NCBI GenBank assembly: GCA_015478665.1
Contig: JADMII010000002.1
Coordinates: 124,001-188,000 of the forward strand
Direction of reading: 5' to 3'
Source of the DNA: Dehalococcoidia bacterium
Lineage (GTDB): Bacteria; Chloroflexota; Dehalococcoidia; DSTF01; JACRBR01
Length of the DNA: 64,000 nucleotides
Under the pieces are notes generated by a model, which was not told the DNA's origin, did no database searches, and saw only the letters and a list, made by a program, of their open reading frames with translations. Below, one piece after another: positions 36,374-44,402 of the stretch. Position 1 is the stretch's first letter, and each line of letters starts with the position of its first letter. The translations under genes were made by a program, and so were the position numbers.

Positions 36374-37552
36374 CTACTGGCGGCGGACCGCGTCCGTCAC
36401 GCTGTCCGGCGCCTGGCCCGCCACCGGCGGCTGGCTTGCCCGCCGGTGTCCATTGCGCGCGATCCCGGCGAGCACAATATCGACGATGCGACGGTCATTC
36501 CGGCCGCAGTCGAAGCGCTCCCTGGCGACCTCGCGTGCCCGCTGCCCCATCGCCGGCAGCGCGCGGCGGTTGACGAGCGCCCGTTCGAGCGCCTCCGCGA
36601 TCGCACCGGCGTACGGCTGGACGAGCCATCCGGTCTCGCCTTCATCGACGATCTCGCGCGCGGCACCGGCGTCGCCCATGATCACCGGCAGGCCGCTGGC
36701 CATCGCCTCTACCGTGGCGATGCCGAAGCACTCGGCCTTCGTCGGTAGCACGAAGATGTCCGCCTGTGCGTAGAGAGCGCGCAACTCCAGCGAGTTCGGC
36801 TTCGCCCGGTGCACCCGTATGCCGGGCGATTCGGCGAGCGCGCCATGCGTCACGAGGTCCAGCTCGCAGCGGCCGGCGAAGCGTCCGCGCACCACCTCCG
36901 CGAGCACGTCGCCGCCCTTGCGCTCGAGGTCGCCACCGACGAAGAGCAGACGCAGCGGACGCTGGTCGGACGCCGCGGACGGCGTACGTTCGGTCGCCCA
37001 GCTTGCGACGTTGATGCTGAACGGGATCACATGCACGCGGTCCGCCGCGATGCCGGCGGCCATTATCGGCGCCGCCGCCCAGTTCGATCGGGCGATGATC
37101 GCCGATGCGCGCCGCCAGGCGAATCGCTCGTGCCAGGCATCGATGGCTCGGTGCAACCCGCGCCGCGGCGGCCTGCCGTAGTACTCGGGCGCCCACGCCT
37201 CGCGCTGCTCGGATGTCGAATCGGTATCGAGCACGAGCGGCCGGTGCAGCGGACCGATCTGCGCCCAGAGGTAGGGAGTGATCGGCACGCTCGCGGCGAA
37301 CCAGATCGCGTCGGGTCGTGGGATCTGCGCCATCGCCATCCCCTCGCACAGGGCGCGCAGGCGGTAGCGAAGGCTGGACGGCGCGAATCCAAGGCGCTCG
37401 ATGAGGCCGCCCTCGCGGTAGCCGCTCACCAGTGCGAATACCGGCTCGATGCGATCGTCGTGCTCGACATACTCCCGCATGTTGAGGAACTCCGTCATGT
37501 TGCCGGCGAAGCCGGAGCCCACGAACAGGATCCGGGGGCGTGTCCTGCTCAC
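36374..37552 (-). CDS. Family 4 glycosyltransferase
   Basis: 392 residues. The start is GTG 37552, overlapping the preceding stop by 4 nt (GTGA) and placing RTRPRILFVGSGFAGNMTEF at the N-terminus. Donor-domain blocks LRLLFVGGDLERKGGDVL, DIFVLPTKAECFGIATVEAM and VIMGDAGAAREIVDEGETG are typical GT4, with the E-x7-E pair in ECFGIATVE. The frame remains open far upstream, but that portion is antisense-like to the GT2 gene. The preferred sugar is not evident. Confidence 0.9.
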   Translation of the reverse strand: MSRTRPRILFVGSGFAGNMTEFLNMREYVEHDDRIEPVFALVSGYREGGLIERLGFAPSSLRYRLRALCEGMAMAQIPRPDAIWFAASVPITPYLWAQIGPLHRPLVLDTDSTSEQREAWAPEYYGRPPRRGLHRAIDAWHERFAWRRASAIIARSNWAAAPIMAAGIAADRVHVIPFSINVASWATERTPSAASDQRPLRLLFVGGDLERKGGDVLAEVVRGRFAGRCELDLVTHGALAESPGIRVHRAKPNSLELRALYAQADIFVLPTKAECFGIATVEAMASGLPVIMGDAGAAREIVDEGETGWLVQPYAGAIAEALERALVNRRALPAMGQRAREVARERFDCGRNDRRIVDIVLAGIARNGHRRASQPPVAGQAPDSVTDAVRRQ

Positions 37553-38643
37553 TTCGCCGCCTCCGCCGCGGACAGCGCTCTCGTCGCGCGGGATGTTCGC
37601 ACCGCATCCCAGAACGCCACGCGTCCGCCGAACTCCTCGCAGAATGCATGCCAGTAGAGCAGGTTGAAGAGCGCGCCACACCCGGCGAGCGCGACGCGCC
37701 GGAGCCGCAGCGCATCGGCGCCGCCGATCGCCAGGGGCGCCAGGCGCCGCACCGCCGCACTCCGGCGCCGGTGGCCGACGGTCAGCCGCGCCACCGCCTG
37801 CAGCGCCGGGTGGCGCGCCTCGACGAACTCTTCGGCCAGGATGTCGAGCGTCCAGCGCCTGCCCCCCTGCCTGGAGAGCAGCACGTCGTACTGCCCGTAC
37901 TGGCCGGCCATCGCCATCCAGTTGGAGAAGCTGCGCGGGGTGTCGTGCAGCACGCAGGCGTCGGGCAGGAAGACGAACGTCGCGCCGCCCTCTTCGAGCC
38001 GGTAGGCGAGCTCGACGTCCTCCGCGCGCCGGTAGCGCACGTCGAACATGCCCGCCCGCTCGAGGTCCGCGCGCCGTACGGATGCGTTGGCCGTGTAGAA
38101 CTGGCGTGGCGTCGGCTCGAAGATGCCGCCGACCATCTGTGCGTACTGCCGCTCGAGCGTCCGCAACTCCCACTCCGCCCAGAACGGCTGACGGCCGAGC
38201 GGCGGCGCCATGCGGCCGATGACGACGCGCCCGGGCTCGGCGTGCGCCTGCAGGTGGCGTGCAACGAGATCCGGGGCCGGCACGACGTCGTCGTCGATGA
38301 AGAGGATGATCTCCGCCCGCGCGAGCGCGATGCCGGCGTTGCGGGCCGCGGCTGGCCCCTGGTTCGTCTGTCGCACGGACCGCAGCGCCAAGGGCCACGC
38401 CCGAGCGAGTACCGCCGCCGTGTCGTCGCTGGATCCGTCGTCGACCACAATCACCTCGAACGCGCTCGCTGCCAGCGTCTGCTCGCGCAGGGCATCGAGC
38501 GCGCGCGCGAGGTACGGCGCGCGGTTGAACGTTGGGATGATCACCGAAACGCGCGGCGGGTCGGGCGCCGGTCGGCTGCCCGTCGCTGGCTCCGTCGTCG
38601 CCGGAGCGTCCGTCACGACACGCAAAGCGAAGCCTTGCGCCAT
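37549..38643 (-). CDS. Family 2 glycosyltransferase
   Basis: 364 residues. VSVIIPTFNRAPYLARALDA, VIVVDDGSSDDTAAVL and ILFIDDDVVPAPDLV (DxD region) define the GT-A domain; RAEDVELAYRLEEGG supplies the ED motif. A moderately hydrophobic C-terminal region (LRRVALAGCGALFNLLYWHAF) could dip into the membrane. The 5' end overlaps the epimerase gene by 31 bp and the 3' end overlaps the GT4 start, so it is tightly coupled. Confidence 0.9.
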   Translation of the reverse strand: MAQGFALRVVTDAPATTEPATGSRPAPDPPRVSVIIPTFNRAPYLARALDALREQTLAASAFEVIVVDDGSSDDTAAVLARAWPLALRSVRQTNQGPAAARNAGIALARAEIILFIDDDVVPAPDLVARHLQAHAEPGRVVIGRMAPPLGRQPFWAEWELRTLERQYAQMVGGIFEPTPRQFYTANASVRRADLERAGMFDVRYRRAEDVELAYRLEEGGATFVFLPDACVLHDTPRSFSNWMAMAGQYGQYDVLLSRQGGRRWTLDILAEEFVEARHPALQAVARLTVGHRRRSAAVRRLAPLAIGGADALRLRRVALAGCGALFNLLYWHAFCEEFGGRVAFWDAVRTSRATRALSAAEAAK

Positions 38644-39581
38644 TCGATCACCGCCTGCAGCCCCTCCCGGAGTGTCGTCTTCGGTTCGTACCCAAGCTTC
38701 GCGCGGATGCGGTCGATCGATGACAGGCGGCGGCGGACCGGGTTCACCTTCCGTTCGGGCTCGTGCAGCGGCGCGAGGTCCGCGTGTCCGGTGAGGTCGA
38801 GCAGCAGCTCGCAGAGCTGACGCAGCGTCGTCTCGGTCGCGCTGCCGACGTTGAAGACGTCGTCCGTGACGTCGCTCTGCGCCGCGAGGATATTTGCGCG
38901 TGCGATGTCGCCGACGTAGACCATGTCCATCGACTGCTGTCCGTCGCCGAAGATCACCGGCGCTTCGCCGCGGTCGAGCCGGTCGAGCCAGCGCGCGATC
39001 ACCTCTGTGTAGACGCCGTAGATGTCCATACGCGGGCCGTAGGCGTTGAAGTAGCGCAGCATCACGTAGTCCATGCCGTACATCTCGTTGTACGAACGCA
39101 GGATCTGCTCGTTGGCGACCTTCGCGGCGCCGTAGAGCGTGCGGTTATTGAAGGGGTGCGCTTCGTCGATCGGGAAGTAGCTCGGCTCGCCGTACACCGA
39201 CGCACTCGATGCGGCGATGACGCGCGAGACCTTGTGCCGCACGGCCGCTTCGATGACCGTCTGCGTGCCGTTGATCATCACCTGAACCGCCCGCAGCGGC
39301 TGCTCCGCGCATTGCGTGATCCGCAGGGCCGCCTGGTGGAACACGATGTCGCGCCCCTCGGTCAGCCCGTCGATCAGTGCGGCGTCGCAGATGTCGCCTT
39401 CGAGCATCTCGACGCGTCCGGTCGCCCGAGCGCCGGCGAGGTTCTCCGGCCGCCCGCGCACGAAGTCATCGACGACCGCGACGTGGGCGGCGCCTGCCTC
39501 CAGCGCCTGATCGACGATGTACGAGCCGATGAACCCGGCGCCGCCGGTGACGAGGATGCGCGCTCCGTTCAGGTCCGTCAT
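38613..39581 (-). CDS. NAD-dependent nucleotide-sugar epimerase (UDP-glucose 4-epimerase-like)
   Basis: 322-residue extended SDR. The NAD loop is ILVTGGAGFIGSYIVDQAL, the catalytic Ser region is IAASSASVYGEP and the Tyr/Lys pair lies in TLYGAAKVANEQI. RYFNAYGPRMDIYG and FGDGQQSMDMVYVGDIA match UDP-hexose epimerases and UDP-GlcNAc/GlcNAcA epimerases. Start ATG 39581 has GGACGGAGA upstream; an open frame extends to 39641. In context it most likely provides a C4-epimerised nucleotide sugar; precise substrate is uncertain. Confidence 0.88.
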   Translation of the reverse strand: MTDLNGARILVTGGAGFIGSYIVDQALEAGAAHVAVVDDFVRGRPENLAGARATGRVEMLEGDICDAALIDGLTEGRDIVFHQAALRITQCAEQPLRAVQVMINGTQTVIEAAVRHKVSRVIAASSASVYGEPSYFPIDEAHPFNNRTLYGAAKVANEQILRSYNEMYGMDYVMLRYFNAYGPRMDIYGVYTEVIARWLDRLDRGEAPVIFGDGQQSMDMVYVGDIARANILAAQSDVTDDVFNVGSATETTLRQLCELLLDLTGHADLAPLHEPERKVNPVRRRLSSIDRIRAKLGYEPKTTLREGLQAVIEWRKASLCVS

Positions 39582-39675
39582 TCGGTATCTCCGTCCCGCA
39601 ATCGCTCCCAGGATGCTGCCTGCCGCCCGCATCAAATCCAACGCCCGATGCCCGGCACGCGTTACGTCGGGCCGT

Positions 39676-40806
39676 TCAGGCGCTGCCCGCTGGTACCGCT
39701 TCGAGCGCCCGCGCCACGCACGACGCCACGTCGTCGACCTGCGCGCGCGTCATCTCGGCGTACATCGGGAGCGAGAGCAGCCGCGCCGCCGCCGCCGAGG
39801 TCACCGGCAGGTCCGCCGCCGTCAGCCCCAGCGATGCGTAGGCGGGCTGTTCGTGGACCGGCACCGGATAGTGCACGCCCGTGCCAATGCCGGCTTCCGC
39901 CAGCTGCGCGCGCAGCCGATCGCGCCCGTCCGCCTGCACGACGTACAGGTGGTACACGTGCTCGCGTTGCGCCGGCGCGACGGGGAGATGCAGCGGCAGG
40001 CCCGCCAGCGCTTCGCCGTACCAGTGCGCGACCCGCCGCCGTCCGGCGTTCCACGACACCAGGTGGCGGAGCTGGACGCGCGTCGCCGCCGCCTGGACCT
40101 CGCCCAGCCGCAGGTTCCACCCCGGCTCGCTGTGGTGGTACCGCTCTGTCTCGCCGTGGCTGCGCAGCGAGCGCATGCGCGCCGCCAGCGCGGCATCGCG
40201 CGTGACCACCATGCCGCCCTCGCCGATCGTCCCGAGGTTTTTCGCCGGATAGAAGCTGAAGCACGCGGCGTCGGCGAACGAGCCGGCGACGCGGCCGCCG
40301 AACGTCGCCCCGTGCGCCTGGCAGGCGTCCTCGACGACGCGGATGCCGCGCCGGCGGGCGATCGCGCTGATCGCCGGCATGTCGCACATGAGGCCGTAGA
40401 GGTGGACGGGGATGACGGCGCGTGTGCGTGACGTGACCGCCGCTTCAAAGCGCGCGGGGTCCATCAGGTACGTCGCCGGGTCGACGTCGACGAGCACCGG
40501 CGTCGCGCCGACGGCGCTGATCGCCTCGACGGTCGCGATGAACGTGTTGGCGACGGTGATCACCTCGTCGCCCGGGCCGACGCCGAGCGCCAGCAGCGCG
40601 ACCTGCAGCGCTGCCGTGCCGTTCGATACGGCGACCCCGTGCTCGACGCCGCAGAACCGCGAGAATTCCTCTTCGAGCGCCGCGGCCTCCGGGCCCATCA
40701 CGAAGGCGCCACTGTCCAGCACGCGGGCGCAGGCGGCGAGGATCTCGTCGCGCAGCGGCGCCAGTCGGGCCTGCATGTCGACGAAGGGTACGCGGATCTC
40801 AGTCAT
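39676..40806 (-). CDS. DegT/DnrJ/EryC1-family aminotransferase (WbpE-like context)
   Basis: 376 residues. PLP Lys in FSFYPAKNLGTIGEGG, cofactor Asp in VVEDACQAHGA, phosphate loop SNGTAALQVALLA. The N-terminus IRVPFVDMQARLAPLRDEI is common in 3-keto-sugar aminotransferases. It starts at ATG 40806, overlapping the end of the Gfo/Idh/MocA oxidoreductase. That pairing (oxidase then aminotransferase) resembles WbpB-WbpE/WlbA-WlbC, which make 3-amino UDP-hexuronic acids. The inference rests on context and family only. Confidence 0.9.
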   Translation of the reverse strand: MTEIRVPFVDMQARLAPLRDEILAACARVLDSGAFVMGPEAAALEEEFSRFCGVEHGVAVSNGTAALQVALLALGVGPGDEVITVANTFIATVEAISAVGATPVLVDVDPATYLMDPARFEAAVTSRTRAVIPVHLYGLMCDMPAISAIARRRGIRVVEDACQAHGATFGGRVAGSFADAACFSFYPAKNLGTIGEGGMVVTRDAALAARMRSLRSHGETERYHHSEPGWNLRLGEVQAAATRVQLRHLVSWNAGRRRVAHWYGEALAGLPLHLPVAPAQREHVYHLYVVQADGRDRLRAQLAEAGIGTGVHYPVPVHEQPAYASLGLTAADLPVTSAAAARLLSLPMYAEMTRAQVDDVASCVARALEAVPAGSA

Positions 40807-41863
40807 CGAGCGGCACCAGCGCGCCGTGCTCAGCGATTGAGCGCTCGGCGGCGGCCAGCATGCGCACCGTGCGCGCGCCCGCATGACCATCGGTCGCCGG
40901 CGTCTCGCCGCTGCGCATACAGTCGATGAAGTGCGCGCACTCGTTGCGCAGCGCCTCGGTCTGGTCGAGCACCGGCGCGAACATGTCGCCGAGCCGGTAG
41001 GCGACGAGGGCGTCGCGTCGCGCCTCCAGCGGGTCGTCGTTCCAGCGCACGCCGCGGTCGTACACCTTCACCTTCTCGGTCGACTCGATGTCGTCGTACA
41101 GGGCCATGCGACGGTCACCGCTGATGAGCACCTGCCGCACCTTCACGGGCGACAACCAGTTGACGTGGAAGTGCGCGATCATCGCGTCGGCGAAGCGCAC
41201 CGTCAGGTACGCGACGTCTGCCATGCCGCCGGGGAAGTGCGTCGATGCCACGGCGCTGATCCCCGTCGGCCGCTGGGCGATCAGGTAATCCATGATCGCC
41301 AGGTCGTGCGCGGCCAGGTCCCAGATGACGCTGACATCGTGCTGGATTAAGCCGAGGTTGATGCGCACGGAGTCGTAGTAGTACAGATTTCCCAGTTCGC
41401 CCGTGTCGATCATCTGCTTGATGCGCCGGACCGCGCCGGTGTACACAAATGTGTGATCCACCATCAGCGTCAGTCCGGAGGCGTCCGCCAGCGCCACGAG
41501 CGCCTCCGCTTCGGCGACTGTCGCCGTCATCGGCTTCTCGACGAGCACGTGCTTGCCCGCCTCCAGCGCGCGCATCGCCAGCTGCGCATGTGTGTTCACC
41601 GGCGTGGCGATGGCGACCGCATCGATCGTCGGGTCGCGCAGCACGTCATCGACGGACGTGAGCGCCGCCAGACTCGGATGGCGCCGGCTGATCGCTTCGA
41701 GGCGCGTCTCCGACAGATCGCAGGCGGCGACGACGTGGCAACCCGGAGTATCGAAAAAGTTCCGGATGAGGTTCGGGCCCCAGTACCCGCATCCGATCAC
41801 GGCGACGCCCACGGAGTGGTCGCCTGCGACGGCTTGACGTTCCCGGGAGACGAGGGTGGTCAA
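40799..41863 (-). CDS. Gfo/Idh/MocA-family sugar dehydrogenase
   Basis: About 354 residues. Rossmann loop VAVIGCGYWGPNLIRNF, then the EKP motif in HVLVEKPMTATVAEAE (catalytic Lys), and the mixed beta-sheet domain with WDLAAHDLAIMDYL (His-containing catalytic region). It probably oxidises a nucleotide sugar at C3 ahead of the adjacent aminotransferase. I chose TTG 41863 because GGAAGGAG lies 7 nt upstream; a GTG at 41890 without Shine-Dalgarno would add nine residues. First gene of the seven-gene minus-strand assembly operon, behind a direct-repeat promoter. Confidence 0.88.
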   Translation of the reverse strand: MTTLVSRERQAVAGDHSVGVAVIGCGYWGPNLIRNFFDTPGCHVVAACDLSETRLEAISRRHPSLAALTSVDDVLRDPTIDAVAIATPVNTHAQLAMRALEAGKHVLVEKPMTATVAEAEALVALADASGLTLMVDHTFVYTGAVRRIKQMIDTGELGNLYYYDSVRINLGLIQHDVSVIWDLAAHDLAIMDYLIAQRPTGISAVASTHFPGGMADVAYLTVRFADAMIAHFHVNWLSPVKVRQVLISGDRRMALYDDIESTEKVKVYDRGVRWNDDPLEARRDALVAYRLGDMFAPVLDQTEALRNECAHFIDCMRSGETPATDGHAGARTVRMLAAAERSIAEHGALVPLDD

Positions 41864-41905
41864 GGTGGTGCTCCTTCCGGCGGAGGTCACGGCGTTACGT
41901 AACGA

Positions 41906-41938
41906 AGCCTAGTCGCCGGCTGTTGAGCGTCAGTTGAG
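41906..41938 (-). promoter_or_regulatory. 11-bp-period direct repeat plus -10 (site a)
   Basis: Minus strand: CTCAAC-TGACG-CTCAAC (41938 to 41922), then 10 nt, then TAGGCT (41911 to 41906) as -10. It lies just upstream of the oxidoreductase gene. A separate 12-bp direct repeat AGTCGCCGGCTG flanks it (41911-41922 and 41937-41948). Confidence 0.6.
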
Positions 41939-41976
41939 TCGCCGGCTGCGGCGCGTCGAGAACGGCCGCAGCGCCG

Positions 41977-43464
41977 CTACGTGGCCGGCGCGCCGTCGCC
42001 CTCCGCCGCGGCGATGTGCCCGAGCGCGGCGATGCCGCCGAGCGCCAGGGCGAACAGCGTCAGGGTGCGCGGCGTGATCATTCCCAGGTCCACCCACGAA
42101 TACATGATGAACATGAAGATGATCGCTCCGAACGCGAAGGCATACGGCTTCATCGGCGTCGAGATCGCCCGCAGCACCTGCATCGAGCGGCAGATCGAAG
42201 CGGCGAAGAGCATCGTCAGCGCGCCGAATCCCAGGATCCCGGCGTCCATCCAGATCCAGAGCACCGAGTTGTGCGGTACCGAATCCCAGAGCGGCCAGTT
42301 CGCGCTCAGATCTGCCACAGGCACGTAGAACCTGTACGGCCGCCCCATCCCGAGCCCGATCACCGGATCGCCCTGGATATTCAGCCGGATGTTCAGCTCT
42401 TCCCGCTTGCGGTACGAGTTCGACGACGCGTCGCGGGCGGAGACCTGACCGCTGCCGACCGCGGAGCGATAGGAGCGCGCCAGCTCGCCGGTGCTGCCGG
42501 TGTTGTTCCACGTCACCGCGATCACCAGGCCCATCGCCAGCAGGCCGAGCGGCACGAGGACGAGGAAGGTGCGCAGCTTCTCGCGAATCAGCACGAGGCA
42601 CAGCACGATGATGCCGCCATCGAGTGCCACGAGGCCGGCGCGCCGGCGCATCACCAGCATCGCCGCCAGCGGCAGCAGCATCAGCGCGATGCACTTCCAC
42701 TCGCGCATGATGTTGCGCGACCACACCAGGCGGGCAGTGAGCAGGACGATCGCAGCGGCGTACAACAGCGAGTCTTCGTGCGCGAAGGCCAGCGCCAGCG
42801 AGACCTTGAGGCTGTACGACGTCGTCGCCACGTCGCCGTAGTACCGGTAGATGTTCTCCACGGAAGCGATGTTCGCGAACGCGACGAACACCCACATCAG
42901 CCGCATCCACTGCTCCCGCCGCGTGAGCAGGTTCGTCAGGAGCAGGTAGAGGACCGGCACGTAGACCAGCCCGCGCAGCTCCTGCCGGAGCGTCGCCATG
43001 TTCGCGCCGCGGGAGATGCCGACGACGGAGGCCAAGGCGATGGCGGCGACGAAGAGCGCGATCGGAAGCAGCAGCGAGCCGGCGCGAAAGCGCACCTCAT
43101 CGTCGTAGATAAGGCGGATCGCCAGTCCCAGGAGCGCCGCGAAGAGGACCAGCTCCACCGGCGTCAGGCTGATGCCGACGGGCGCCAGGGATTTGTACAG
43201 ACGCGCGCCGGCGGCGTAGTTCGGGTCGTTGATGTGGAAGTCGCCGAGAAGCGCCGCGATCATCACCGCGTAGACGCCGCTGATCGGCTTCACCACCGCC
43301 AGCGCGAGGACGACGATGCCCGCGCACACGAGCAGCGCGAGGGCGCCGCCCGCCGTGACGAGCAACAGCGCCAAGGCGACCGCCGCGACGAGCGCGACGG
43401 CGAGCAGGGGCAGGCGGTTGTCCCGCCCGGAGATCGGCCGGGCGACGGCTGCGTATGCGCTCAT
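41977..43464 (-). CDS. O-antigen ligase/polymerase-like membrane protein (Wzy/WaaL superfamily)
   Basis: 495 residues with about 12 predicted membrane segments (LLAVALVAAVALALLLVTAGG, LLLPIALFVAAIALASVVGI and others). A large loop NIQGDPVIGLGMGRPYRFYV and the following PLWDSVPHNSVLWIWMDAG match the O-antigen ligase family, where the loop HNSxL is conserved. It polymerises or transfers lipid-linked glycan on the outer face of the membrane. ATG 43464 overlaps the stop of a small upstream gene (ATGA). It belongs to the Wzz - BY-kinase-like - small protein - ligase unit. Confidence 0.88.
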   Translation of the reverse strand: MSAYAAVARPISGRDNRLPLLAVALVAAVALALLLVTAGGALALLVCAGIVVLALAVVKPISGVYAVMIAALLGDFHINDPNYAAGARLYKSLAPVGISLTPVELVLFAALLGLAIRLIYDDEVRFRAGSLLLPIALFVAAIALASVVGISRGANMATLRQELRGLVYVPVLYLLLTNLLTRREQWMRLMWVFVAFANIASVENIYRYYGDVATTSYSLKVSLALAFAHEDSLLYAAAIVLLTARLVWSRNIMREWKCIALMLLPLAAMLVMRRRAGLVALDGGIIVLCLVLIREKLRTFLVLVPLGLLAMGLVIAVTWNNTGSTGELARSYRSAVGSGQVSARDASSNSYRKREELNIRLNIQGDPVIGLGMGRPYRFYVPVADLSANWPLWDSVPHNSVLWIWMDAGILGFGALTMLFAASICRSMQVLRAISTPMKPYAFAFGAIIFMFIMYSWVDLGMITPRTLTLFALALGGIAALGHIAAAEGDGAPAT

Positions 43465-43607
43465 GACCACGCCGTGGTGCTGACGATGTAGAGCCCGGCC
43501 AGGGAGATCGTCGCGCCGGCGATCAGCAGGTATCCCCAGCCGCCGATGCGACGGGTACACAGCCCGAGCGCGAGGAACACGAGCAGGAACGCCAGGTACA
43601 GCTTCAA
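43461..43607 (-). CDS. 48-residue two-helix membrane protein (previously uncalled)
   Basis: TTG 43607 begins 4 nt after the stop of the BY-kinase-like gene and the frame ends in a TGA that overlaps the ligase ATG. The product begins LKLYLAFLLVFLALGLCT and contains a second hydrophobic segment (YLLIAGATISLAGLYIV), with a charged TRR turn between. Gap-filling position, ATGA coupling and clean hydrophobic profile argue that it is real. No Shine-Dalgarno is obvious, so it is probably translated by coupling. Function unknown; it may be an accessory of the ligase or kinase. Confidence 0.65.
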   Translation of the reverse strand: MKLYLAFLLVFLALGLCTRRIGGWGYLLIAGATISLAGLYIVSTTAWS

Positions 43608-43611
43608 GGCG

Positions 43612-44373
43612 TTACTCGATCGCGAACCGCGACACGCCCAGCAGGCCCGCGATCCAACGCGGGATCCATTCGCGCGTGCCGTTCAGCACGACGCCGCGCA
43701 CGGGCACGTCGCCGGCAGCCTTCAGCGCCTGCGCGGCGTCCTGAATGTGCGTGTGCCCCGCGCGGGCGACCAGCACGAGGCTTTCCGCCTGGTTCGCGAT
43801 CACCGCCGCGTGCGGCGATGTCAGCATCGGCGGCGCGTCGATGATGATCGTCGGGTAGACGCCGTGCAGCGTCTTCATCAGGTCCTGGAACTTCTGGGAG
43901 CGAAGCAGCGGTCCCGGGTTCGCGCACGGGCGGCCGGCCGGCAGCAGCCAGACGTTCTGCATGCGGGTGGCCTGGATGATCGGCTCCAGCTCGACCTCCG
44001 ACGCCAGGTACTCGGCCAGCCCGAAGCTGGCGTCGAGGCGGAAGTCGGCGGCGAGCGTCGGCCGCCGGAGGTCCGTCTCCAGCAGCAGCACGTCGGACCC
44101 CAGGTTACGGGCGGCCGCCGCGGCAATGCCGATCGAAACGGCGCTCTTGCCTTCACCCGTCGTCGCGCTGGAGATCGCCACCGACTGGCTGCCCGCCGCG
44201 CTGGAGATGTCGAGGCAGCGCGCGGCGATCTGGCGGAAGCGCTGTTCGATGACGCCGAAGACCGGCGCCGTCAGGGCCATGTCGTCGATCTGGGCGATCA
44301 GCGGTGTCCACTTCTGCGCCCACACTTCCTCGTCGCGCGCGCTCTCCCACTGCCGGGTCTGCTCCATAGCCAT
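43612..44373 (-). CDS. CpsD/CapB-like BY-kinase-family ATPase
   Basis: 253 residues. Walker A SATTGEGKSAVS, Walker A' DVLLLETDLRRP and Walker B TIIIDAPPMLTS are those of bacterial tyrosine kinases that partner Wzz-type proteins. The tyrosine-rich C-terminal cluster normally autophosphorylated is absent: the protein ends GLLGVSRFAIE. It may act only as an ATPase partner or phosphorylate other proteins. Start ATG 44373 has GGACAGGAC upstream; the preceding Wzz gene ends 29 nt before. Confidence 0.85.
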   Translation of the reverse strand: MAMEQTRQWESARDEEVWAQKWTPLIAQIDDMALTAPVFGVIEQRFRQIAARCLDISSAAGSQSVAISSATTGEGKSAVSIGIAAAAARNLGSDVLLLETDLRRPTLAADFRLDASFGLAEYLASEVELEPIIQATRMQNVWLLPAGRPCANPGPLLRSQKFQDLMKTLHGVYPTIIIDAPPMLTSPHAAVIANQAESLVLVARAGHTHIQDAAQALKAAGDVPVRGVVLNGTREWIPRWIAGLLGVSRFAIE

Positions 44374-44402
44374 GTCCTGTCCGCCCCCTGCTTCGCTGCC
44401 GC

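Noticed and set aside
42016-43491. 491-residue plus-strand frame opposite the O-antigen ligase
   Set aside because: Antisense shadow rich in Arg, Asp and Gln, with no membrane or domain pattern.
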